From Chryseobacterium sp. (GTDB lineage Bacteria; Bacteroidota; Bacteroidia; Flavobacteriales; Weeksellaceae): a stretch of 64,000 nt of DNA. The stretch lies in NCBI RefSeq assembly GCF_029240215.1, contig NZ_JARBTK010000001.1, positions 1 to 64,000 on the forward strand, given 5' to 3'. Each line of letters opens with the position of its first letter. Positions within the stretch are counted from its first letter, which is position 1. Both the position numbers and the translations under genes were made by a program. Positions 35,293-42,054 of the stretch are shown here, piece after piece. The notes under the pieces were generated by a model. That model was not told the DNA's origin. It worked only from the letters and a program-made list of their open reading frames with translations, and did not search any database.

Positions 35293-36459
35293 CTATTTCA
35301 GACTGTAATCTTTTTCAAAATCTCTTGACATCAGTTCATAAATTATTCTGAACCAAACCACAATGCAAGGTACCGCTTTTAAGGAATATTTAACGATATA
35401 ATTGACTTTGATGGATTTCGGAAATAAATCTGAAGGTGAAAAACTTGTCAGAATAATTACAAAAACAAGCATCGCAATAACCAACGGTGATCTTTCTTTC
35501 TGTAAAAAAAACCAGATCATCACTCCGGCAACTGCAATAATGTAAGTGGGAGATTCTGAACCTGAACTGAATAACACCAAAAACAATAAGGTAGAAGCCA
35601 AAATCATTAACTGAAAAGCATAATTTTTATACTGCTTGATTCTGATGTATGGCAATGCAAATAATGGTAAACCAAATGCTAAAAAAGCAAGATTGGAGAT
35701 CGAAGCATCTCCCAAAATTCTTCTTACAAAACCCATCAAAGAAATATCCTGATAACTGTTTAAACTCTGATTCTGTGCATTTTTCTCTGCCAACGAAACC
35801 GACCAGTCTTTGTAACTCTGAATTACAAATTCAGGACTTGAATAAATCATCGGAAAAACAAAGAATAATAACCCAATCACAATTCCGGCGATGATAAATT
35901 TAGTTTTATTTTTTATGAAGAAAAACTGTGACAAGCCTACAACTCCATAGATTTTCACAAAAACTCCAACCATGAGTGCAGTGGCTGATTTTACTTCTTT
36001 CTTTTCGTAAATATAAGTTGCTGACAACATCAATAATCCAACAAGAGCAATATTAAACTGTAAACTTAAAGCTGCTGTAATGTATTCCTGTAAGCATAAT
36101 AGTGCAAATAAAGCCTTCTTACCATCAGAAAAAGGAAGTTTATGAATAGCATAAATAAAGATGAAAGTATTAGCCACATTCCAAAGAGAAATTCCCAACC
36201 AATCGGGCATTAAAGCAAATGGAGCAATCAATGCACTAAAGAAAATCCCATAATGATTGGAATCCTGAAAATGCTCTGGATATTGTAAATAGAGATTTTT
36301 CTCAAGAAGAGTATTGAAATACGTGTATTTAAAAATGAGGTAATTATTGATTGCATTACCTCTAAAGTATTTTGAAATAGCCGTAACGATTGCTATAATA
36401 AGATAAACCCCAAATATATACTTGGGGTTTAAAATAAACTTTAAAAATTTTTCTTTCAA
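35293..36459 (-). CDS. multi-spanning membrane protein, GT87/DUF2029-like
   Basis: The 388 residues form about ten hydrophobic helices. The pattern YLQYPEHFQDSNHYGIFFSALIAPFALMPDWLGISLWNVAN and later MVGVFVKIYGVVGLSQFF fits the GT-C-like DUF2029 family, which includes polyprenyl-phosphate-dependent mannosyltransferases. Acidic and His residues in the first extracytoplasmic loop would form the active site. The assignment is moderate. In context it is the natural user of the lipid-linked sugar made by the GT2 enzyme. It lies 26 nt after dapD and 95 nt before the GT2 gene, a stretch with nothing else visible. Confidence 0.75.
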   Translation of the reverse strand: MKEKFLKFILNPKYIFGVYLIIAIVTAISKYFRGNAINNYLIFKYTYFNTLLEKNLYLQYPEHFQDSNHYGIFFSALIAPFALMPDWLGISLWNVANTFIFIYAIHKLPFSDGKKALFALLCLQEYITAALSLQFNIALVGLLMLSATYIYEKKEVKSATALMVGVFVKIYGVVGLSQFFFIKNKTKFIIAGIVIGLLFFVFPMIYSSPEFVIQSYKDWSVSLAEKNAQNQSLNSYQDISLMGFVRRILGDASISNLAFLAFGLPLFALPYIRIKQYKNYAFQLMILASTLLFLVLFSSGSESPTYIIAVAGVMIWFFLQKERSPLVIAMLVFVIILTSFSPSDLFPKSIKVNYIVKYSLKAVPCIVVWFRIIYELMSRDFEKDYSLK

Positions 36460-36485
36460 GGTTTTTAGTTTTAGGTTAAATATAA

Positions 36486-37298
36486 TTAAACCGCAACATT
36501 ATTTTCTCTCAAAGCGTCATTCAGTGACGTTTTTTTATCTGTAGATTCCTTTCTTGTACCAATGATTAAAGCACATGGAACCTGATATTCTCCTGCAGGA
36601 TATTGTCTTGTATAACTTCCTGGAATTACCACTGAACGCGCAGGAACTCTCCCCTTGATTTCAATCGGCTCTGAACCTGTAACGTCGATGATTTTAGTTG
36701 AAGCCGTCAAAACAACATTTGCTCCCAAAACAGCTTCTCTCTCAACATGCACTCCCTCAACAACAATACATCTTGAACCGATAAAACAATCGTCTTCAAT
36801 GATTACCGGTGCAGCCTGAAGCGGTTCTAAAACACCACCAATTCCAACACCACCGCTCAAATGTACATTCTTACCAATCTGCGCACAACTTCCAACTGTC
36901 GCCCAAGTATCAACCATCGTTCCTGAGTCTACATAAGCTCCAATATTTACATAAGAAGGCATCAAAATTACACCCGATGCGATGAAAGAACCTTCTCTAG
37001 CTACTGCATGAGGTACGACTCTTACTCCTTTTTCAGCATAATTTCTTTTCAAAGGCATTTTATCGTGAAATTCAAACGGACCGACTTCAATAGTCTCCAT
37101 TGTCTGGATCGGGAAATACATTACCACTGCTTTTTTTACCCATTCATTTACCTGCCATCCGTTTTCTGTAGGTTCAGCAACACGAAGCTTTCCCGAGTCT
37201 AAAAGAGAAATAACTTCTCTAATAGTGGCTTTGCTGTCCTCGTTTTGTAATAAATCTCTATTATCCCAGATGTTTTCGATAGTTTGTTGTAATGACAT
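36486..37298 (-). CDS. dapD: 2,3,4,5-tetrahydropyridine-2,6-dicarboxylate N-succinyltransferase
   Basis: It succinylates tetrahydrodipicolinate in the succinylase branch of lysine and diaminopimelate synthesis. The 270 residues have an N-terminal helical domain (LQQTIENIWDNRDLL), then a left-handed beta-helix of hexapeptide repeats (VILMPSYVNIGAYVDSGTMVDTWATVGSCAQIG, read in parts) with the catalytic region HLSGGVGIGGVLEPLQAAPVIIEDDCFIG. Length is normal. It is the first gene of a leftward unit that continues into glycosylation genes. Confidence 0.95.
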   Translation of the reverse strand: MSLQQTIENIWDNRDLLQNEDSKATIREVISLLDSGKLRVAEPTENGWQVNEWVKKAVVMYFPIQTMETIEVGPFEFHDKMPLKRNYAEKGVRVVPHAVAREGSFIASGVILMPSYVNIGAYVDSGTMVDTWATVGSCAQIGKNVHLSGGVGIGGVLEPLQAAPVIIEDDCFIGSRCIVVEGVHVEREAVLGANVVLTASTKIIDVTGSEPIEIKGRVPARSVVIPGSYTRQYPAGEYQVPCALIIGTRKESTDKKTSLNDALRENNVAV

Positions 37299-37333
37299 GT
37301 TTTAAGTTTAAATCAGTTTAATAATTATGCCGC

Positions 37334-37341
37334 CAAATATA
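37334..37341 (-). promoter_or_regulatory. -7 box for dapD
   Basis: TATATTTG on the minus strand, 36 nt before the ATG, matches TAnnTTTG. Confidence 0.6.
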
Positions 37342-37432
37342 CAAAAAAGTTACGCAAAACCCTTTTAAACTTGCAACCTTGAAAATGGTTTTTATGTAAA
37401 AAAAATAAAGCTTTAATATGAATAATTACACA

Positions 37433-38002
37433 TTATAAAACTCTCTGTGCATGAAGATATGCTTTGTTCCAGTATTTTTCGTTGAGAGATGAAATGATAA
37501 CACCTTTTGATGTAGAAGCGTGAATAAATTTTATTTCACCATTATTTTCTATCGTATGTACAATTCCTACATGAGAAACCTTACTTCTACCCGCTGTTGC
37601 AAAAAATAGTAAATCGCCAGGTTTTATTTCTTCTACGTCAATGTTTTTCCCCGCATTTGCTTGGTCTGCTGATCTTCTTGGTAATTTCAAACCATTATCA
37701 TCGAAAACTTTTGTTGTTAATCCTGAACAGTCAAAACCAGAAGATGAATTTCCACCGAATTTATAAGGAGTTCCCAGATATTTTTCTGCATCATGCAAAA
37801 TATCTTTTACTGAACCGGATATTTTACCATCAAACTTAGAATCAAGTTTTCTTAGATTTTCTGATTTTGCTATTATTTTATTTGAAGAAGCTTTTGATTT
37901 CACAACATTTTTTGAACTTCCACAAGATATAATCATTAAAGAAACTAACAAAAACATAAAGTATTTCAAAGTTTTTTGATAATATAGTTTTCCTGAGTTC
38001 AT
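37433..38002 (-). CDS. NlpC/P60 (C40) peptidoglycan hydrolase lipoprotein
   Basis: This 189-residue protein cleaves peptidoglycan stem peptides. The lipobox LMIISCGSS follows a hydrophobic segment, predicting a lipoprotein. The first 15 residues (MNSGKLYYQKTLKYF) may not be translated, since a second Met at residue 16 gives a more typical signal peptide. The C-terminal domain (about 65-189) has the catalytic Cys in SSGFDCSGLTTKVF, the His in KVSHVGIVH and the third polar residue in KFIHAST. It stands alone behind a promoter with tandem repeats in its upstream part. Confidence 0.92.
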   Translation of the reverse strand: MNSGKLYYQKTLKYFMFLLVSLMIISCGSSKNVVKSKASSNKIIAKSENLRKLDSKFDGKISGSVKDILHDAEKYLGTPYKFGGNSSSGFDCSGLTTKVFDDNGLKLPRRSADQANAGKNIDVEEIKPGDLLFFATAGRSKVSHVGIVHTIENNGEIKFIHASTSKGVIISSLNEKYWNKAYLHAQRVL

Positions 38003-38037
38003 AATCCGTTGATTTTATATTAAATAGGTTGCCAAAA

Positions 38038-38045
38038 CAAATTTA
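38038..38045 (-). promoter_or_regulatory. -7 box for the NlpC/P60 gene
   Basis: TAAATTTG on the minus strand matches TAnnTTTG, 36 nt before the 38002 ATG. The expected -33 position (about 38065) falls inside the 11-bp tandem repeats. Confidence 0.55.
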
Positions 38046-38060
38046 CTAAATAAAATTTAA

Positions 38061-38110
38061 TTATACTATAATTATACTATAACTATACTATAACTATATT
38101 ATAATTATAT
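38061..38110. repeat. 11-bp tandem repeat array
   Basis: About 4.5 copies of TTATACTATAA (variants CTATACTATAA and CTATATTATAA) lie between the divergent NlpC/P60 gene and the hypothetical gene at 38165. The period is close to one helical turn. Confidence 0.9.
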
Positions 38111-38140
38111 GTTAAAATTATAATATTAAGTATTAATTTG

Positions 38141-38148
38141 TATATTTG
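38141..38148 (+). promoter_or_regulatory. -7 box for the hypothetical gene at 38165
   Basis: TATATTTG, 16 nt before the ATG, matches TAnnTTTG. Confidence 0.55.
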
Positions 38149-38164
38149 AGGTTTAATTTGATCA

Positions 38165-38815
38165 ATGGCAACATATGAAAGTTTGATAAAACTCAACGGA
38201 TCTCTGGGAGATCTGGTTTTTTATAATCTTAATGGTAAAAATATTGTTCGGAAAAAAAGTGGTTTCAATAAAAATGCATTTAAGAAAAGCCCTTCCTACG
38301 AAAAAGTCCGTCAAAACAGTTCTGAGTTTGGTCACTGTTCAAAGATTGGTAAGATTATAAGACAGTGTCTTGAAGTGTATATCAAAAAATCTGATGATGC
38401 CCTACTCTACCAAAGATTTGCAAAACTGATGACTGAAATTAAAGATCTGGATGCTATCTCAGAAAAAGGAAAAAGGTGTGTTAAAAACGGACTTTTGACA
38501 GAGCATGGAATGCAATTGCTGAAAAAATTCCAGTTTGGACTGATTGAAAATCTTGAAAACTCAGCGTCAATTTTTGAGGGATTATGGGATAAAAGTTTGG
38601 TTTTAAATAAAGATATTAGCTTTGATGAGCTTATTATAGAAACCATAAATATTGATTTTGATCATTATCAATCTGATCATTTTAAACAAACAATACAAAC
38701 GGAAAAGCTGCTGAACGAATATGTTTTTGAAAAACATTTTTCAGAGGAAGAATTGTTGCTTCATTTTGCGGTTTTAAAAAAAGAAGGAAAAATTGCACAT
38801 ATGGGATTTGTCTGA
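38165..38815 (+). CDS. hypothetical cytoplasmic protein
   Basis: This 216-residue protein belongs to no named family I can identify. The N-terminus MATYESLIKLNGSLGDLVFY with NGKNIVRKK and SPSYEKVRQNSSEFGHCSKIG resembles short flavobacterial hypothetical proteins with an ExFG-type start, which I recall only as uncharacterised. The middle is helical and the C-terminus is acidic. There are no membrane segments or signal peptide. It lies alone between the tandem repeats and a tRNA gene. Confidence 0.75.
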   Translation: MATYESLIKLNGSLGDLVFYNLNGKNIVRKKSGFNKNAFKKSPSYEKVRQNSSEFGHCSKIGKIIRQCLEVYIKKSDDALLYQRFAKLMTEIKDLDAISEKGKRCVKNGLLTEHGMQLLKKFQFGLIENLENSASIFEGLWDKSLVLNKDISFDELIIETINIDFDHYQSDHFKQTIQTEKLLNEYVFEKHFSEEELLLHFAVLKKEGKIAHMGFV

Positions 38816-38886
38816 AAATATAAAGATTTAAAAAAATGGATATTGTATTTATTTAAACAACTTCTTAAATAAAATTTAACAAAATA

Positions 38887-38917
38887 TTTGCAAATATGGT
38901 TTAATTACTTACTTTTG
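38887..38917 (+). promoter_or_regulatory. promoter of the tRNA-Ala gene
   Basis: TTTG (38887-38890), a 19-nt spacer and TACTTTTG (38910-38917) match the full Bacteroidota consensus. The tRNA begins 31 nt after the -7 box. Confidence 0.75.
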
Positions 38918-38948
38918 TACCGCTTCGTGTGAAAAGCACAGAAACAAA

Positions 38949-39022
38949 GGGGAATTAGCTCATCTGGCTAGAGCGTTAGACTGGCAGTCTAAAGGTGACG
39001 GGTTCGATCCCCGTATTCTCCA
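38949..39022 (+). tRNA. tRNA-Ala (anticodon GGC)
   Basis: The 74 nt fold into a full cloverleaf. The acceptor GGGGAAT pairs with ATTCTCC, including the G3-U70 wobble that identifies alanine tRNA. The anticodon stem TTAGA/TCTAA holds loop CTGGCAG, hence anticodon GGC. The T-loop TTCGATC and D-arm GCTC/GAGC are intact. The 3' CCA is not encoded (discriminator A, then CTT). Confidence 0.95.
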
Positions 39023-39046
39023 CTTAAACAAAACTTTATCAAGGCT

Positions 39047-39418
39047 ATGAAGAAACTTTTTTTACTTTTAGTGACGACTTTTTTATTAATAGGATGTACC
39101 GCAGATGACGAAACGATCTATGACTACATAGGAACCTGGTCTGGTACATACACAGGAAGTGATAAAGGAGTATGGAATTTTGTAGTGGCTAATGATGGTA
39201 ATGTTACCGGAACAATGCATTCTGAGACTAATAATGAGAATTATAATATCTCTGGTCATTTGGATGCTTCAGGACAATTAACGGCAGAATTAGGATTGCC
39301 TGCAGACGGACAGTTTGTAGGAACCCTGGATCTTGATAAAAAAGGAAACGGAAACTGGACGAATGCTGTACCAACACCAACAAGAAGCGGCGCTTGGACT
39401 GGTGAAAAGAATAAATAA
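39047..39418 (+). CDS. small lipoprotein
   Basis: This 123-residue protein has a lipoprotein signal (MKKLFLLLVTTFLLIGC), then a domain of short beta strands: GTWSGTYTGSDKGVWNFVV, GTMHSETNNENYNISG, and a GAWTGEKNK end. The repeated GxWxGxY pattern suggests a small lipocalin-like or beta-sandwich fold. I do not recognise a defined family or function. It lies 24 nt after the tRNA and may be read from the same promoter. A strong terminator follows. Confidence 0.8.
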   Translation: MKKLFLLLVTTFLLIGCTADDETIYDYIGTWSGTYTGSDKGVWNFVVANDGNVTGTMHSETNNENYNISGHLDASGQLTAELGLPADGQFVGTLDLDKKGNGNWTNAVPTPTRSGAWTGEKNK

Positions 39419-39434
39419 TTTCTCAATTATAAAA

Positions 39435-39473
39435 CAAAAAGACCTGTAAACATTTTGTTTACAGGTCTTTTTT
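39435..39473. terminator. bidirectional terminator between the lipoprotein and MarR genes
   Basis: Perfect 16-bp stem AAAAAGACCTGTAAAC / GTTTACAGGTCTTTTT with a 5-nt loop, between convergent genes. Confidence 0.92.
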
Positions 39474-39494
39474 GATAAATGATATAAACGAAAA

Positions 39495-39977
39495 CTATTT
39501 ATTGAAATCCTTCATTTGTAACGCTCTCTGAAAAAATGACTGAGCTGCAATTTTTTCTTCTACCTCCTCAATTGCTTTTAGCAAATGGTTTTCATTGTCT
39601 GCAATCTCACTCAATATTGTTGAGATCAGTTTCCAGACAGGTTGTATTTTTTTGATTAATTCAATTCCTTTTGATGAAAGTTCTATCAAACGTTTACGCT
39701 CATCAGATTTATCTTTTTTAGAAATGATTATTTTCTGCTTTTCGAGTTCTTTTAACAGGCTGATCGTTGATGGATGGGTATATCCTATTTCATTTGCAAT
39801 TTCGACGACACTCAGTATTTTTTTATGATGCAGCGTGAAAATTACCGGAAACCATTTGGGTTCGAAGTCAATTCCAAATTCTTTATAGATCAAAGCTCCG
39901 TCTTTGCGCAATTGTTCGCTAAGTCTCTGTAATCTTGTTGATAAAGCTAAAATCCCTGATTGGTCAATTACATTCAT
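39495..39977 (-). CDS. MarR family transcriptional regulator
   Basis: This 160-residue winged-helix dimer probably represses its own operon. The recognition region is VVEIANEIGYTHPSTISLLKELEKQKII and the wing SKKDKSDERKRLIELSSKG. It is unusually like MarR proteins partnered with GNAT enzymes (long N-terminal helix RLQRLSEQLRKDGALIYKEFG). Its start overlaps the stop of the GNAT gene by one base. An 18-bp perfect palindrome in the operon promoter is the obvious operator. The regulator is intact although the first gene of the operon has a nonsense codon. Confidence 0.9.
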   Translation of the reverse strand: MNVIDQSGILALSTRLQRLSEQLRKDGALIYKEFGIDFEPKWFPVIFTLHHKKILSVVEIANEIGYTHPSTISLLKELEKQKIIISKKDKSDERKRLIELSSKGIELIKKIQPVWKLISTILSEIADNENHLLKAIEEVEEKIAAQSFFQRALQMKDFNK

Positions 39978-40468
39978 TATTTAGATTTTAAATTGAGAAA
40001 ACAGAAAACATTGTCAGTTTCCATCAAAGGAAATTTTTCAGGTAAAAATTCTTTTTCAACAATAATAAAGTGATTTTTTTCATAAAACCGCAAAGCTGCC
40101 TTGAGCACAGATACAGTCCCTAAATAAATCTGTTCGATACCATTTTCGTTACAATAAAAAATAAGTGTTTTTAAAAGTTTTTGTGCTATATCATGCTCCT
40201 TTCCCCTAAAATCTTTTTTTACAAACATCTTTCTGATTGCAGCAGATTTTTTATCAAATTTTACTAATGCAATTGTTCCTACAAGTTGATTATTTATAAA
40301 TGCACCCCAGAAGTTTCCGCCATTTGATAAATAAAAATTATTGATATGAAGGAGATCAGGTTGATCATCAATTGTAATCTGAATATTGAATTCTTCTTAC
40401 TGGATATTCAGAATTAAATCGATGACAGCTTCCGAATATGTATCCTTGATCGGTTGAATTTTTAACAT
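39977..40468 (-). pseudogene. GNAT family N-acetyltransferase interrupted by a nonsense codon
   Basis: From ATG 40468 the frame reads MLKIQPIKDTYSEAVID, then LILNIQ, then TAA at 40397-40399, then EEFNIQITIDDQPDL and a full GNAT domain to 39977. Codon 24 is the stop; a single change from CAA would restore a Gln, giving IQQEEFN, which fits this family. The acetyl-CoA binding region is intact (IRKMFVKKDFRGKEHDIAQKLL), as are EQIYLGTV and ALRFYEKNHF. A shorter start at 40228 would make 83 residues lacking the first half of the fold. I judge it a recent pseudogene. A sequencing error or suppression is possible. Confidence 0.85.
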
Positions 40469-40484
40469 AAATTTTAATTATGTT

Positions 40485-40516
40485 CAAAACTACGTAGTTA
40501 ACTACGTATAAACAAA
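40485..40516 (-). promoter_or_regulatory. promoter of the GNAT-MarR operon
   Basis: TTTG (40516-40513), a 20-nt spacer and TAGTTTTG (40492-40485) on the minus strand match the Bacteroidota consensus. The spacer is almost filled by the palindrome. Confidence 0.75.
40491..40508. promoter_or_regulatory. perfect 18-bp palindrome, candidate MarR operator
   Basis: TACGTAGTTAACTACGTA is its own reverse complement. It lies between the -33 and -7 boxes of the GNAT-MarR promoter and overlaps the -7 box by two bases, an ideal position for repression. Confidence 0.8.
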
Positions 40517-40561
40517 TAATATGAAAAATATTTTAAAACTTTTTTCTAAAATTTTAAGTAA

Positions 40562-40594
40562 TAAAAAAACGTACACTGAAAACAGCATACGTTT
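40562..40594 (-). terminator. probable terminator after the efflux operon
   Basis: Stem AAACGTA / TACGTTT, extended by CTG/CAG after two mismatches, with a minus-strand T run, 24 nt past the outer-membrane factor stop. Confidence 0.65.
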
Positions 40595-40617
40595 AAAAGA
40601 ATTTATATTAATTTGAT

Positions 40618-42033
40618 TTATTTCCAGCCACCGCCTAAAGCTTTATATAAATCTACTGCAGCTTTCATTTTGCTGTATCGGGCATTAGAAATATTAAGCT
40701 CTGCATTTAAAGAATTTACATTGGCATTTAAAACTTCGAGGTAGTTTGCCATACCGTAGTTTACCAATTCCTGAGAATACTCTACAGAGTTTTTGTAGGC
40801 ATTGAGCTCTTTTGTCTTAAGATCAATAAAAGAATCCTGTACCGAGAATACTCTTATTGCGTCAGATACTTCTTTTCCTGCTGTGAGAACGGTTTTTCTA
40901 AAGTTTAAATAAGCTGTTTCTTTATTTGCCAGACTGACCTCGTAATTGGTTTTGATCTGTCTTTTATTTAAAATTGGCTGTACCAAACCTCCAACAATGC
41001 TTGCAAACAGGGAATTTACACTGAATAAATGGTCAATATCTACGGATTGCAATCCACCGCTTCCTGTTAGTTTTAGTGTAGGGTAAAATTGTGCTTTTGC
41101 GGAATTGGTCAGTTCAAATGCATTCATTAAATTAAATTCAGCCTGCATTACATCCGGACGATTTGCCAGCAAAGCAGCAGGATAACCCAAAGCAAAGCTT
41201 TCAGGAAGTTTTTGGGCTTCTAAGGTTAATCTTTCAATGGTCTGTGAAGGTTCACCCATCAAAAGACTCATGGTATTTTCTAAAATCTGAATCTGTGTGT
41301 CAATATCGATCAGTAAAGATTGCGCATTATACACAAGTGCAGCACTTTGCTGTACGGCAACTTCTGTAAGAGTTCCGGCAACTTTTAGTGCTTTTGTCGT
41401 CTCAAGGTTATTCTCACGGACTTTTATTGTTTCCTGAATAATTCTTTTCTGATCATCCAAAGTAAGCAATTGATAATAGCTTGATGCAATTGAAGATACC
41501 AAACCACTTTTTACAGTTTGATGCGCCGCAACACTCCCTAAATAAGTCGCTAACTGTGCTTTTTCCTGCGCTTTCAGTTTACCCCAAAGATCAGCTTCCC
41601 AACCGATCGATCCGGTAATGTCAAACTGATTGACATAACGCCTTTCCCCAATGATCTGCCCAAACTGGGTATTCAGAGACTGGGTCTGAAACGTATATCC
41701 CGGTCCTACAGAAAGCGTGGGTTGATAAGCTGCTTTGCTTTGTCTAAGATACGCTTCTGCAGAGGTAATATTCTGCAGAGCGATTCTTATATCTAAATTA
41801 TTTTCTAAAGCTTTTGAAATATGTTTCTGAAGAACAGGATCTGTGAAAATTTCTTTCCATGAAACATTGGCGATACTTGCACTGTCCTGCGGAAGCATAT
41901 CGGTACGGAACAGTTTTTCATCTACAACAGCTGTAGGTCTCTCGTACTCTTTTCTTACATGACAAGAGGTAATCACTATTGTGGTGAGCACTGAAAAAGC
42001 AGTTCCTTTTATAATTATTGATAAATTTTTCAT
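40618..42033 (-). CDS. RND efflux outer membrane factor (NodT/OprM family lipoprotein)
   Basis: This 471-residue TolC-like channel is the outer-membrane exit of the efflux pump. The lipobox VITSCHV predicts lipid anchoring. Two OEP repeats of long coiled-coil helices are visible (NNLDIRIALQNITSAEAYLRQSK; VEYSQELVNYGMANYLEVLNANVNSLNAELNISNA, each in part), with ALGYPAALLANRPDVMQAE typical of NodT-type proteins. It is the last gene in the regulator-adaptor-pump-channel operon, 21 nt after the pump gene. Confidence 0.93.
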   Translation of the reverse strand: MKNLSIIIKGTAFSVLTTIVITSCHVRKEYERPTAVVDEKLFRTDMLPQDSASIANVSWKEIFTDPVLQKHISKALENNLDIRIALQNITSAEAYLRQSKAAYQPTLSVGPGYTFQTQSLNTQFGQIIGERRYVNQFDITGSIGWEADLWGKLKAQEKAQLATYLGSVAAHQTVKSGLVSSIASSYYQLLTLDDQKRIIQETIKVRENNLETTKALKVAGTLTEVAVQQSAALVYNAQSLLIDIDTQIQILENTMSLLMGEPSQTIERLTLEAQKLPESFALGYPAALLANRPDVMQAEFNLMNAFELTNSAKAQFYPTLKLTGSGGLQSVDIDHLFSVNSLFASIVGGLVQPILNKRQIKTNYEVSLANKETAYLNFRKTVLTAGKEVSDAIRVFSVQDSFIDLKTKELNAYKNSVEYSQELVNYGMANYLEVLNANVNSLNAELNISNARYSKMKAAVDLYKALGGGWK

Positions 42034-42054
42034 TATTTAAATCTTAAAGATTTC

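Noticed and set aside
32395..38002. A complete capsule or O-antigen biosynthesis locus
   Set aside because: There are only two glycosyltransferases, a deacetylase and a GT87-like protein; no flippase, polymerase or sugar-nucleotide synthesis genes are present.
39977..40228. An independent 83-residue GNAT protein
   Set aside because: Reading upstream in frame restores the missing half of the GNAT domain apart from one TAA, so the short frame is the remainder of a broken gene.
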